Made by a program: the position numbers and the translations under genes. Shown one piece after another: positions 25,825-33,559 of a stretch of 64,000 nt of DNA. This stretch comes from VAZQ01 sp963721005 (lineage in GTDB: Bacteria; Pseudomonadota; Alphaproteobacteria; Rhizobiales; Xanthobacteraceae): contig CAVRHR010000004.1 of assembly GCA_963721005.1 (NCBI GenBank), positions 992,001 through 1,056,000 of the forward strand, read 5' to 3'. Within the stretch, counting starts at the first letter, position 1. The number at the start of each line of letters is the position of its first letter. The notes under the pieces are model-generated. The model searched no databases. It was not told where the DNA came from and worked only from the letters and a program-made list of their open reading frames with translations.

Positions 25825-25953
25825 ACCGTCGCCCGTCGTGGACGGGCCGTTTGATGCTTGGCTATGAAGCCAGCGGTTGGCTGGGACCAGGACATCATGC
25901 CCGTCCGCCGACGGAACAGGTTCGGTGCAAAGCCGTTAGCGTACGTCAATATC

Positions 25954-26157
25954 TTAGGAGGCCTTTTTGCGCGGGACTTTCTTACCTTCCTTGCGTGCCT
26001 TTGAGAGGCCGATAGCGATGGCCTGCTTCCGGCTCTTCACCTTGCCGCCTCTGCCACCCGGACCACTTTTCGCCGTACCGCGCTTATAGCGGTGCATCTC
26101 GTCTTTTACATCTGTGCTTGCGCCAGGGCTGTATTTTCGCTTAGCCTTTTTGGTCAT
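25954..26157 (-). CDS. basic small protein (DUF6496-like)
   Basis: A 67-residue lysine/arginine-rich protein with a conserved C-terminal half KSRKQAIAIGLSKARKEGKKVPRK. It resembles small basic, possibly nucleic-acid-binding proteins called DUF6496 (from memory). The ATG at 26157 follows GGAGGCGGA. It starts 23 bases after the SDR gene on the same strand, so both are probably read from the EcfG-type promoter at 27231-27255. Confidence 0.7.
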   Translation of the reverse strand: MTKKAKRKYSPGASTDVKDEMHRYKRGTAKSGPGGRGGKVKSRKQAIAIGLSKARKEGKKVPRKKAS

Positions 26158-26180
26158 TAGATCCGCCTCCAAACCTGCCA

Positions 26181-27194
26181 CTATCCTCCGGAATAGCCAC
26201 CGATGATCGGCAGAATCTCACCGGTGATGTAACTGGAGCAACTCGGGGAAGCGAGGAAGACAAAGGCTGGCGCAATCTCTTCTGGCTGCGCTGGGCGTTT
26301 CATCGGCGTGTCGCTACCGAACTTCGATATTCCCTCGGGATCGCGATCGGCAGGGTTGAGCGGAGTCCAAACAGGACCCGGCGCTACAGCGTTGACGCGG
26401 ATACCCTTGTCGATGAGATGCGTGGCCAGCGATCGAACGAACGCGTGGATGCCCCCTTTGGTCATCGAATAATCGAGAAGGTTTTTATTGCCGAGCAAGC
26501 CGGTTACCGAGCCCGTCATGACAATGGCGCTGCCAGGCTCCATATGCGGCACCGCCGCCTTGGCCATGTGAAAATAACCATACAGATTGGTCTTCAGCGT
26601 CCGGTCGAAATGTGTCTCCGTCAAGTCTTCAAAATCCCGGACGTGCTCCTGGAAGGCGGCGTTGTTCACCAGCACGTTGACGCGGCCAAGTTGCTTGTTT
26701 GTTCGCGCGACTGCCTCTGAGCAGAATTCCGGATCGGCCACGTCACCCGAAATCGTAATACAGCGGCGACCTTCTTTCTCGACGGCCCTCTTCGTCTCCT
26801 CCGCATCACCATGTTCATTTAGATAGACGATCGCAATATCCGCACCCTCGCGTGCGAACAGAACGGCTACGGCGCGACCGATCCCCAAATCGCCACCCGT
26901 GATGAGGGCAATCTTGCCGTCGAGCTTCTCAGAACCCTTGTAATGGGGTGCATCATACATTGGCGCGAGGCCGAGTTCGGATTCCTGCCCCGGCTTGGCA
27001 AGATGTTGCTGGGGAAATGGTGGTTCGGGATAGCGCCGCGCTCCTGCCTGCATGGCGCCTTTGTGCTTCTCCTTGTCTTTGGGGCGGGCTTTTTCTTTGC
27101 GATCGATCTCCTGCTGGATGTCGCGTTCGGCCGCCGCTGCATCCTCCGCGGCTTCGACAAAACGGTCCTTTTTGGCCTGGGGCTGGGCAGACAT
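26181..27194 (-). CDS. SDR-family oxidoreductase (YghA/general-stress 39 type)
   Basis: A 337-residue NAD(P)-dependent short-chain dehydrogenase. An N-terminal extension of about 85 residues, rich in K/E/Q (AAAAERDIQQEIDRKEKARPKDK, then PFPQQHLAKPG), is typical of the GSP39/YghA branch. The cofactor loop ALITGGDLGIGRAVA is near residue 100, NNAA near 176, the catalytic serine in MTGSVTG and the YSMTKGG Tyr/Lys pair near residues 242-246. The branch's usual Ser in 'GGDSGIG' is Leu here. The substrate is unknown; stress-induced relatives act on aldehydes or sugars. An EcfG-type promoter precedes it. Confidence 0.88.
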   Translation of the reverse strand: MSAQPQAKKDRFVEAAEDAAAAERDIQQEIDRKEKARPKDKEKHKGAMQAGARRYPEPPFPQQHLAKPGQESELGLAPMYDAPHYKGSEKLDGKIALITGGDLGIGRAVAVLFAREGADIAIVYLNEHGDAEETKRAVEKEGRRCITISGDVADPEFCSEAVARTNKQLGRVNVLVNNAAFQEHVRDFEDLTETHFDRTLKTNLYGYFHMAKAAVPHMEPGSAIVMTGSVTGLLGNKNLLDYSMTKGGIHAFVRSLATHLIDKGIRVNAVAPGPVWTPLNPADRDPEGISKFGSDTPMKRPAQPEEIAPAFVFLASPSCSSYITGEILPIIGGYSGG

Positions 27195-27230
27195 CCTCGC
27201 AATCCTTTGACGTGCATCGGCTCTTTCGGT

Positions 27231-27255
27231 AACCGGCTGGACGTGTTCCGGTTCC
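27231..27255 (-). promoter_or_regulatory. EcfG-type general stress promoter before the SDR gene
   Basis: Reading the minus strand, GGAAC (27255-27251), a 16-base spacer and GGTT (27234-27231) match GGAAC-N17-GTT. It lies 37 bases before the start codon at 27194. Confidence 0.7.
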
Positions 27256-27892
27256 TAAAATGCGCGTCTTCTTCACGTTGAAGCCGGTCGTTGTGGGCAG
27301 CCGTCGATCGCGAGGTATTGAGCTAAGCAAGATGATGGGGCCTTTCGGCGCGCCGGATGGGATGGTTCCCGGGCGCGCGAGATCGGAGAAGTTACCGGTT
27401 TGTGCGTCAGGCACGGCTCGCCTATGCGGCGCCCTATGGATTTGGCTACGCGGCGCCCGTCGCGGGCGTTGCCTGCGGGGGCGCCGCGCCGGGCAGGCCG
27501 CCCTTGTCATTCTCCCGGCAGCACAATTTTCGCATGTGAGACCCTTCCGCACGCCACTCGAACAAATCTCGCCCTTCTGGCCACTATCGCAACTTTTAGA
27601 GTTGGCATTGTCGTGGCATGGGAGCGGATCACGGTAGATCCAATCTATCGGCCCTACTCGTTCTCCTTGAGCGCGCCTGTCTGCAAGAAATATGAAATCG
27701 GTGGAACGGCAGGTCCGCGATGACCCGGCCCCTGACCTCGGCGTCACCCCGTTTCATCAGGCGTCGGGCTCCCCTGCCGCGGCGAGGCCGGACGAGGCTG
27801 TCTTTTGACGTGTTCAGGTATTTTTCCGAAAGTCTCGGCCTTGTGCCATTGCGAAGGGCGTCTGCGCTCCTATGTCACTCGCGGAGGCAGCG
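27256..27892. other. region between SDR and DUF4112 genes
   Basis: About 640 bases without a credible gene. A short AYAAPYGFGYAAPV-type stretch near 27,420-27,470 looks like a fragment of a low-complexity secreted protein. Nothing else is recognised. Confidence 0.35.
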
Positions 27893-28285
27893 ATGACAAA
27901 CACCTTTACGCATGACTGGACCAGCTCCCCACGCCTTTGGTCCCGCCGAGCAAGCTTGGAGCGGCTCGACAAACTATCAACGCTTCTTGATATTGCGTTT
28001 CTCGTCCCAGGCACAAACATTCGATTTGGAGTCGAGGCAATTCTGCGTTTGGTACCGGGGATCGGCGATTTGGCGGCTTCGGCTCTGTCCTGTTGGGTGC
28101 TGTATGAAGCTCACCGGCTCGGTGTGCCGCGGCTGCTTATGATTCGAATGATTGGGAACGTCGCCGTAGAGGGAATGGCGGGTGCTGTGCCCATCGCAGG
28201 CGATCTTTTCGATGTCGGTTGGCGGGCGAACCGCCGAAACGTAAGGCTGTTACGAGAATATTGTGAACGCGAAGGTCTGCTCTGA
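27893..28285 (+). CDS. DUF4112 family protein
   Basis: A 130-residue protein with the family features LDIAFLVPGTNIRFGVEAILRLVPGIGDL, a hydrophobic pair of helices, and VPIAGDLFDVGWRANRRNVRLL near the C-terminus. It is a probable inner-membrane protein of unknown function. The ATG at 27893 has a GGAGG site at ideal spacing; a start at 27872 would add seven residues. The next gene follows after 14 bases, so both are probably cotranscribed. Confidence 0.85.
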   Translation: MTNTFTHDWTSSPRLWSRRASLERLDKLSTLLDIAFLVPGTNIRFGVEAILRLVPGIGDLAASALSCWVLYEAHRLGVPRLLMIRMIGNVAVEGMAGAVPIAGDLFDVGWRANRRNVRLLREYCEREGLL

Positions 28286-28299
28286 CTTAGGGATAGGCG

Positions 28300-28611
28300 A
28301 TGTCGAAACCTCTTGTCGTGTCAATTCCCCATTCTCTCGACAAGGAAGAAGCAGTGAGGCGTCTGAAACTCGGATTTGGAAATGTGCCTGCAACATTTCA
28401 ACCACTGCTCGCTGTCCAAGAGGAGGTCTGGAAGGGGGATAGTCTGCAATTCCGCATTAGCGCCCTGGGGCAGATCGCTTCGGGCACAATCGATGTCGCG
28501 GATCATCATGTTCGCCTGACAATCATTCTGCCTTGGCTTCTGGCCAAATTCGGGGAGAAGATCCAGGCGCTGGTGGGAGATCAAGCCAAGTTGATGCTAG
28601 AGAAAAAATGA
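28300..28611 (+). CDS. polyhydroxyalkanoic acid system family protein
   Basis: A 103-residue protein: the N-terminus KPLVVSIPHSLDKEEAVRRLKLG, the middle GQIASGTIDVADHHVRLTIILPWLL, and the end GDQAKLMLEKK match the PHA_gran_rgn (TIGR02610-type) family, short proteins found with PHA metabolism. There is no signal peptide. Its partner upstream is DUF4112. The precise role in granule biology is not known. Confidence 0.85.
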   Translation: MSKPLVVSIPHSLDKEEAVRRLKLGFGNVPATFQPLLAVQEEVWKGDSLQFRISALGQIASGTIDVADHHVRLTIILPWLLAKFGEKIQALVGDQAKLMLEKK

Positions 28612-28706
28612 GGATCTGCTGGCCTAGCCAGCAAGAGCCAACCCACGCCCGGCACTTATTGGGGTCTCTGGGCCCTGAAAGCATCAATCAGATTGGGAAG
28701 GAACGT

Positions 28707-28730
28707 CCCCGCCCGTTTGAGCGGGCGGGG
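28707..28730. terminator. bidirectional hairpin between convergent genes
   Basis: A perfect 9-bp GC stem, CCCCGCCCG/CGGGCGGGG, with a 6-base loop lies between the PHA protein and the His-rich gene. There is no long T-run, but the position suits a shared terminator. Confidence 0.55.
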
Positions 28731-28736
28731 GCACGC

Positions 28737-29045
28737 TTAGTGATGATCGTGGTCGTGATCGTCGTCGTGATGCTTGATCTCAACGACCTTGTGATGATGA
28801 TCGTCGTCATGGTCGTGATGCTTGATCACAACGACCTTGTGGTGATGATCATCGTCATGATCGTGCTGCTTGATCACGACCTTGCGATGCCGATCCCCGT
28901 CGCGGTCATGGTCGTGGTCGCCGACGCTGACGGAAACGCCGCTCTCCTCGGCGACCACCATGGGCTTGTCGCTTGTCGCGGGCCCGGCGAAGGCCGGGAC
29001 GCTCAGGATTGCGAGCGTGGACGCGAATAAAGCCAACATTTGCAT
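28737..29045 (-). CDS. secreted His/Asp-rich repeat protein
   Basis: A 102-residue protein with a signal peptide (MQMLALFASTLAILSVPAFAG). The mature part ends in tandem units of about 17 residues: HDHDDDHHHKVVVIKH, repeated three times with small changes, and a final DDDHDHDHH. Dense His/Asp clusters are expected to bind Zn, Ni or Cu in the periplasm. GGAGGAAC precedes the start at 29045; an EcfG-type promoter lies 74 bases further upstream. The DNA repeats are imperfect at third codon positions, so selection keeps the peptide. A metal-buffering role is inferred. Confidence 0.75.
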   Translation of the reverse strand: MQMLALFASTLAILSVPAFAGPATSDKPMVVAEESGVSVSVGDHDHDRDGDRHRKVVIKQHDHDDDHHHKVVVIKHHDHDDDHHHKVVEIKHHDDDHDHDHH

Positions 29046-29118
29046 TGGGACGTTCCTCCAGTGGATGATCTTGCTCTGCGCATCCGCCAGCGGGATGTCT
29101 TTTGGTTGCGCGATGGGC

Positions 29119-29143
29119 AACCGTTAAAGCGGTTGTTTGTTCC
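29119..29143 (-). promoter_or_regulatory. EcfG-type promoter before the His-rich gene
   Basis: On the minus strand, GGAAC (29143-29139), 16 bases, then GGTT (29122-29119): the same spacing and -10 form as the SDR promoter. Confidence 0.65.
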
Positions 29144-29229
29144 GGTACAGCCGCGAACAATATCGGCAGGTATAGAAGACACTCGGCATGAAGCTGAACG
29201 ACTATTCAGAACTCTCGACGAGCAAGCCA

Positions 29230-29538
29230 CCGCGGGCAGCCCAATCCGGGCGTAGACTTCTCCGGCATGACGAAAGCGTCAGCTGCATGCAGTACTACGA
29301 CTTTTCCGAGCGGCCTCCTTCGAGCAACAGATCGGGCATGTGTTGGGGGAGGTCGTGCCGGTGTTCGGGACGCCCGTGCCCCGCCATTACGCTACCCCGA
29401 CCTGGATCGGACGGCCGGACCTGTTCTCACCAACACCGACGGTTTGGCCCTGACCAAGGCGTTCACGCTCGTCAAAGACGCCAGGCTCCGCAGGAGGTTG
29501 TCAGGCTGGTCGAGGCGATCGTCGGAGAGAACGACTGA
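29230..29538 (+). pseudogene. XRE-type regulator remnant
   Basis: Two frames together give the end of a short helix-turn-helix regulator: YYDFSERPPS, then in another frame FEQQIGHVLGEVVPVFG, then TNTDGLALTKAFTLVKDARLRRR and finally VRLVEAIVGEND to the stop at 29538. 'EGLxLNRAFxxIKDAKxRRRxLxLVxA' is a common C-terminal signature of rhizobial XRE proteins. At least two frameshifts are needed. Confidence 0.5.
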
Positions 29539-29734
29539 CCGGGCTGAGGGAGAGGGTCCGCTACCGGGGGAGGTCTTTTGCGGCCGAAGCCACCCACCGG
29601 CGTAATGTCACGTCGGTCTCGGAGTGGATGCTAGCCAACTCACCACCACGGCCCTTTCGAGAATCCAGAAAATCATGCAGTGGACATCAGAACTCGATTC
29701 ATCCAGAGAACTCATGTGGATTGCAAATGCAGCC

Positions 29735-29928
29735 ATGGTTGTGAATGAGCACCGAAGTGGGACCCCGCCAGATTTTGCCATTACCGAGTTGATATTTCGC
29801 AGGAAATGGACCGACGGAGGGGTCCCGATCGGCGCCGATCGGGACCCCACCTCAAGGGCTGAAGTCGCCACGTCAATGTGTTGCGGTCGATTCGAGGGGG
29901 TCCTACTTCGGTGCTGATTCACAACCAT
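29735..29928. mobile_element. 194-bp MITE with IS21-like ends
   Basis: Terminal inverted repeats of about 30 bp: ATGGTTGTGAATGAGCACCG... on the left (29735-29765) and its complement on the right (29898-29928), with two mismatches. The inner GTGGGACCCC and GGGGGTCCTAC motifs resemble IS21-family ends. No transposase is encoded. A 30-bp perfect palindrome lies inside. Confidence 0.75.
29819..29848. repeat. perfect 30-bp palindrome inside the MITE
   Basis: GGGGTCCCGATCGGC is followed directly by its reverse complement, with no spacer. It can form a cruciform or RNA hairpin. Confidence 0.85.
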
Positions 29929-30014
29929 TCTCATCCGATGGTGTTAAAGCTCGCGGGAATTTGGTTACGCCTTCCACATTTTGACGGCCTTAGCCGGCAA
30001 GGGAGATCGACCAA

Positions 30015-30244
30015 ATGGTGAAATCGCTTGTTGTGCTTTTACTTCTTGGCCTCTCGGCCACGGTGGTCGGCGCCGTCGAACTAGAAGACCTTGCACCGTG
30101 CCGTCCAGCTGCTGCCCGCTTCTGCGACCGCGCTGGGGCATGAGCTGGAACAACCTTCTCCGCTGCGGCTCCACTCTCGCCGCTCACAGTTTCCACATAG
30201 GAAATGCCTGCCGGGATATACTCAAGCGCTACGGCCAGTTGTGA
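30015..30244 (+). pseudogene. small secreted Cys protein, frameshifted
   Basis: The ATG at 30015 opens a signal peptide (MVKSLVVLLLLGLSATVVGA) and ELEDLAPCRPAAARFCDR, then stops at 30143. The next frame continues LLRCGSTLAAHSFHIGNACRDILKRYGQL to 30244. Together they form a protein of about 75 residues with four cysteines, seen as a conserved secreted protein in relatives (from memory). A one-base shift near 30,133 breaks it. Confidence 0.6.
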
Positions 30245-30464
30245 TGGGGCAAAGGCTACGTCCTGCTCTATTTACATGCTCTGGTGTGAATTTGATGCCG
30301 CCACAATCAAAAGAGCCCGCTACCCGTCAGCGCCATGGTTGGCGAGACAATCAGATCGTGGTAGGGCCCCTCGGGGAGCGGCTGCTTATATTGCGATCTT
30401 CATCTGAGGTCAGCGTTCAGGGCGCCAGGCGGCCAGCCCGCGAAACACATCAAAGAAGGCGAAG

Positions 30465-30743
30465 ATGAGAATTTTGGTGATCGTTTCCGTTCTGATCGGG
30501 GGGTTCGGGCTTGCAGCCGCGCAGGATCTGGTCCCCCCTGGTAACAAAAGCGAAGCCCCCAATCCGGCCCCGCCCGCGCAGCAGAACGCGCCCCCGGATA
30601 AGGTCGCGCCCGGCCGCTTGACGTCGCCCAATGCCGTACCTCCAGACGACAAGGCAGAGGGCAACTCGCCGGCCCTTAAGATGGACTCCGGCGCGGAGAA
30701 GAAGCCGGCAGCGCCAAAAGGTGAGCCGGGCGGCAAGGACTAG
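30465..30743 (+). CDS. secreted proline-rich small protein
   Basis: A 92-residue protein with a signal peptide (MRILVIVSVLIGGFGLAAAQ) and a disordered Pro/Lys/Ala-rich mature part (NPAPPAQQNAPPDKVAPGR ... KKPAAPKGEPGGKD). No cysteines or domains. It is probably a periplasmic or cell-wall-associated linker-like protein of unknown function. Confidence 0.6.
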   Translation: MRILVIVSVLIGGFGLAAAQDLVPPGNKSEAPNPAPPAQQNAPPDKVAPGRLTSPNAVPPDDKAEGNSPALKMDSGAEKKPAAPKGEPGGKD

Positions 30744-30762
30744 GCGGGACCGTAAAGTCTCG

Positions 30763-30843
30763 ATGAAGCGCATTCCGCGTGGATTTTTGTCGCCGCTGGC
30801 CCTCCTGGCCTTCGCTATGATCCTCGCGCTCGTGCTGCGGTAA
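30763..30843 (+). CDS. possible 26-residue membrane peptide
   Basis: MKRIPRGFLSPLALLAFAMI-type sequence: a basic start and one transmembrane helix, ending LVLR. It lies 19 bases after the proline-rich gene. No strong ribosome-binding site; it may be chance. Confidence 0.25.
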   Translation: MKRIPRGFLSPLALLAFAMILALVLR

Positions 30844-30956
30844 TCTCTGTATATCGGAACCGAGCGAGGTTTGCCGCGTTACCCATGCGACGGGGCGATA
30901 ATCTCCCGTCCTAGTGTTGTCATGGCGTGGTGGGTGACCCTCACCTCGCAACTTTC

Positions 30957-30982
30957 GGCCCCGCCTGTGCGGGGCTTTTTTT
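30957..30982 (+). terminator. intrinsic terminator
   Basis: The stem GCCCCGC/GCGGGGC with loop CTGT is followed by seven T. It ends the transcript from the 30465 gene. Confidence 0.85.
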
Positions 30983-31140
30983 AGGGCTGTGAAGGATAGG
31001 AAACGGGGTGCTGTCCTAATTCGACCCCTGGTTTCCTAATTTGCATGTCAAGGTGCCCTAAGTTCCCGGAACCGCTCATTTTCTCTCGCATTAACCGTAC
31101 TCAAAACGGCGTCGGCCAATGGCGGTCGGAGGTGCTGTCT

Positions 31141-31296
31141 ATGTGCGACAAATGCGATGAGCTCGACGCTAAGATCGAGCAGTACCGAAAGCTGGCCTCG
31201 GGCATTATCGATCGGCTTGCGCTTGATGGAATCGCGGCCAGAATAAAGGAGATGGAGGCACAAAAGGTGCAACTCCATCCTGAGCAAAAGCGATAG
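31141..31296 (+). CDS. 51-residue conserved hypothetical with CxxC start
   Basis: Reads MCDKCDELDAKIEQYRKLAS and ends AQKVQLHPEQKR: two cysteines at residues 2 and 5, then one amphipathic helix. Such short proteins are frequent in Bradyrhizobium genomes (from memory). The ATG at 31141 was preferred over 31045, which would add an unrelated leader. Confidence 0.6.
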   Translation: MCDKCDELDAKIEQYRKLASGIIDRLALDGIAARIKEMEAQKVQLHPEQKR

Positions 31297-31397
31297 GCTG
31301 CCTCAGTTGGGCGGAGCTTGCCCCCCTAGCTAGTAGCCGGATTTGAATTTCTCTGGCAGGACCTATACCATTTCTCAGGAACGGAGAGGGTGCTGCT

Positions 31398-31631
31398 GTG
31401 CTTCAAAAGCTTGGCGATCACATCCAGACGTGCATTGAACAGGCCGCCAAAGCGGAAGCGCGAGCGGCCGAAGTGACCGACCCAAGCCTGAAGGCGGACT
31501 ATCAATCTCTTGCCGCCCAGTGGACCCACTTAGCCGGCAGCTACCAGTTTGCCGAAAGCCTGGAGCGGTTCCTGCTCGATTCCCAGAAGGCCAAGGATGC
31601 CTTGGAACCTCAAGCACCGAAACAGCCTTAG
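31398..31631 (+). CDS. small helical conserved hypothetical
   Basis: A 77-residue protein from a GTG start after GGAGAGGG. LQKLGDHIQTCIEQAAKAEARA, then DYQSLAAQWTHLAGSYQFAESLERFL: two or three amphipathic helices as in a widespread family of very short rhizobial proteins. No signal peptide. Function unknown. Confidence 0.6.
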   Translation: MLQKLGDHIQTCIEQAAKAEARAAEVTDPSLKADYQSLAAQWTHLAGSYQFAESLERFLLDSQKAKDALEPQAPKQP

Positions 31632-31800
31632 CGTCGCCACTGCGCCCCGGTCAGGCTCTCCTGCTTCGATCGCTCGTGCCAATTCGGCCGCACGTCGGCG
31701 CCGATGATCCCGCACCTGGTGCAGACGGCTTTCGGGCATAGGTCGCGCACGGCTGTTTCATCCGGCCAGAGATCAGCGTCGACCGTCGCGCTGTGGTGGC
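31628..31800 (-). pseudogene. zinc-ribbon small protein, C-terminal remnant
   Basis: The frame reads CHHSATVDADLWPDET, then LCPKAVCTRCGIIGADVRPNW to the stop. This is the best preserved C-terminal half of the zinc-ribbon family in this window, with both metal-binding Cys pairs partly present. The N-terminal half (GVRRLLVY) is missing upstream. Confidence 0.5.
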
Positions 31801-32118
31801 AGTGGAGGCCTTCCGAGCTCTGCGCTCTCGATCGACCGCGTTGATTTCCGGACTCTTCGGATCTTCTCCCGGCGTCGGCGTCGGGTCGCCGAAGGGTTGT
31901 TCTGGTTCGTAAGTGGGATCGCCAGCGGGATCATGCATCGGAACGTCTGGCGGATCCTTCAGGGGCGGGGACTGCGGATCGTGGGGCGGTGCGGGTTGCT
32001 TCGGCCCGTCGACGCAATCCAATTTTCGCGGTATTGATCCGTTCCTTCTCTCCCGCCCGGAAGGGAGAACTCCGCCTCGAAGTGACGGTTTCCCGCTGCA
32101 CAACGCGCGCACATCCAA
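31651..32118 (-). CDS. proline/aspartate-rich hypothetical, uncertain limits
   Basis: The coding character is in the middle: GPKQPAPPHDPQSPPLKDPPD, PMHDPAGDPTYEPEQPFGDPTPTPGEDPKSPE, from about 32,007 to 31,850. Short rhizobial proteins with repeated 'xxDPxxDPxxDP' look like this. The N-terminal part read from 32118 and the arginine-rich C-terminal part (which overlaps the zinc-ribbon remnant in another frame) are probably not genuine. It may be a fragment. Confidence 0.3.
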   Translation of the reverse strand: MDVRALCSGKPSLRGGVLPSGRERRNGSIPRKLDCVDGPKQPAPPHDPQSPPLKDPPDVPMHDPAGDPTYEPEQPFGDPTPTPGEDPKSPEINAVDRERRARKASTATTARRSTLISGRMKQPCATYARKPSAPGAGSSAPTCGRIGTSDRSRRA

Positions 32119-32130
32119 CTGGCATCATCA

Positions 32131-32217
32131 CGGCTCCTCCCGGAATCGCAGCATGCCCGGGGCGCGCGGGTTCTTGGTCTTGAGCCAGGCCCGCGACGGT
32201 CCCGCGCGATACGGGTG
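32131..32217. repeat. 87-bp inverted repeat, left arm (LigD 3' segment)
   Basis: Inverted copy of 32470-32556 with 4 differences in 87 bases. On the minus strand it reads HPYRAGPSRAWLKTKNPRAP in frame, the end of a LigD ligase domain. Confidence 0.85.
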
Positions 32218-32556
32218 GCGATCTTCGACAAGCTCCACAGCCGGGCATTTGACGGTGAGGTGATCCTCTACGCCTTCGATCTGCTCGAGCTGGACGGAGC
32301 GGACTGGCGGCTGCGGACCCTCGGGGAGCGCAAGGAACGGCTGGCCGAGCTTCTCGCGGACGCCCCAGCCGGGATCCAATATACCGAGCACCTTGACGGC
32401 GACGGCGCCGCGATCTTCGCCCATGCCTGCCGGCTCGGCGCCGAGGGCATCGTCTCCAAGCACCGCGAACACCCGTATCGCGCGTGACCATCGCGGGCCT
32501 GGCTCAAGACCAAAAACCCGCGCGCCCCGGGCATGCTGCGATTTCGGGAGGAGCCG
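32218..32556 (+). pseudogene. LigD ATP-dependent DNA ligase domain remnant
   Basis: VILYAFDLLELDGADWR, ERKERLAELLADAP, HLDGDGAAIFAHACRLGAEGIVSK and HREHPYRA form the back half of the nucleotidyltransferase domain of bacterial NHEJ ligase LigD; EGIVSK contains the conserved motif IV lysine. A nonsense change (GGA to TGA) follows PYRA, after which PSRAWLKTKNPRAPGM continues. Motif I lysine and everything upstream are missing. Confidence 0.75.
32470..32556. repeat. 87-bp inverted repeat, right arm (LigD 3' segment)
   Basis: Right arm of the inverted pair; the arms are separated by 252 bases of ligase sequence and could fold as one long hairpin. Confidence 0.85.
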
Positions 32557-32588
32557 GAGAAAGCGGTGGACCGTACTCAGCGATCAAC

Positions 32589-32745
32589 TTATGCCGGGCA
32601 AATTTCGAAGTGTTCGGCGCGGCGATCATATTCCCGCGCAACGGACTCTAAGGCCTTCCGCAACCTGCTCGTCAGGCTCATCAGCCGCCTTCTGAGCGCA
32701 TTCCTTCGATTTTTTGAGATACGATGAATACTCGGGGCTAGGCAT
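32589..32745 (-). pseudogene. small helical protein, frameshifted
   Basis: From ATG 32745: PSPEYSSYLKKSKECAQKAADEPDEQ, stopping at 32626. The neighbouring frame continues ALESVAREYDRRAEHFE to 32589. Joined, they make a helical protein of about 50 residues like other short rhizobial proteins nearby. Confidence 0.4.
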
Positions 32746-32876
32746 GCGACGTTCTCCAGCCATTCAGAACTCAAGCTGAGTAGTTTGGTTCCGTAGGCCC
32801 CTGCCTCTCCCGTAAGTTGGCGATGGTCCGGGAGACGCCTTACAAGGCGTGGGGCGTATAACGGAGCGCAGCGACG

Positions 32877-33035
32877 ATGAGCAATCTTGAACGGAAACTA
32901 TTCGATGCACTCCGCGAGCTGGCGGAGCAGATCGACAGCGGCAACGGGCGGGACGATCATGGCCACCCGCTGAAGAACCTTAAGGCACTTCGCGATGCCC
33001 GCGCCATCGTGGACGAGATTGATGGCACAAGTTGA
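32877..33035 (+). CDS. 52-residue conserved-looking hypothetical
   Basis: Reads MSNLERKLFDALRELAEQID, then GRDDHGHPLKNLKALRDARAIV and ends EIDGTS. It is a well-formed helical small protein with an ACGGAGCG site 8 bases upstream. No family recognised. Confidence 0.5.
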   Translation: MSNLERKLFDALRELAEQIDSGNGRDDHGHPLKNLKALRDARAIVDEIDGTS

Positions 33036-33167
33036 AAGGAAGCCCCGCCTAAACCCGCTCAGTCGGCGAGGCTTCCAGACGGAGCGGTGCATAACTGGGG
33101 ATTGACGCCGCGTCCGGCGGACTCAACGGCGCTTGCCCGGCTACGGTTCCAACAAGCGAGACTGTGC

Positions 33168-33300
33168 ATGCGCCGGGACCCCCACGACGACCCGCCGCGA
33201 AGACCGACACGGGAGCGCTATCGAGGCCCGCCGACCACATTGGGCGATAATCCGCGCGCACGGGGTCCGGCGGTTGCTGGTCTACGTCAGAGCCTCTTGG
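33168..33300 (+). pseudogene. zinc-ribbon small protein, N-terminal remnant (copy at 33.2 kb)
   Basis: RRDPHDDPPRRPTRERYRGP opens the frame; after a one-base insertion the neighbouring frame gives IRAHGVRRLLVYVRAS. This is the N-terminal half of the zinc-ribbon family; the metal-binding half is absent. Confidence 0.4.
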
Positions 33301-33559
33301 ATCGCTCCCGCAGCTTGGGCGCCAGCGGGGAGGGCGGCTGCCCTCCTCGAAGGTCCGCGGTGGCGCATCAAGTGAATACCTTGCGTTCAAAAGCCGCACC
33401 GGCTGAGCTAGGCGGGCGCTCTCGGGTGCCTTAACCTGCCCTTAAAGATGAAGATATGTTTGGTTGAGGGGCCCCGGCAGCCTTGCCGGCCCACCCGCGC
33501 CTTGCCATCTTCGGTGCAAGGAGTGGCGAAGCTCACAAGGCATCCCTAATAGAAACGTA

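Noticed and set aside
28741..28900. Possible CRISPR-like or tandem DNA repeat
   Set aside because: The repeats follow the codon register of the His-rich protein and have no unique spacers.
28533..29030. Plus-strand frame with hydrophobic Val/Met repeats opposite the His-rich gene
   Set aside because: It is the complement of the His/Asp codon repeats; no start signal, while the minus strand has a signal peptide, RBS and promoter.
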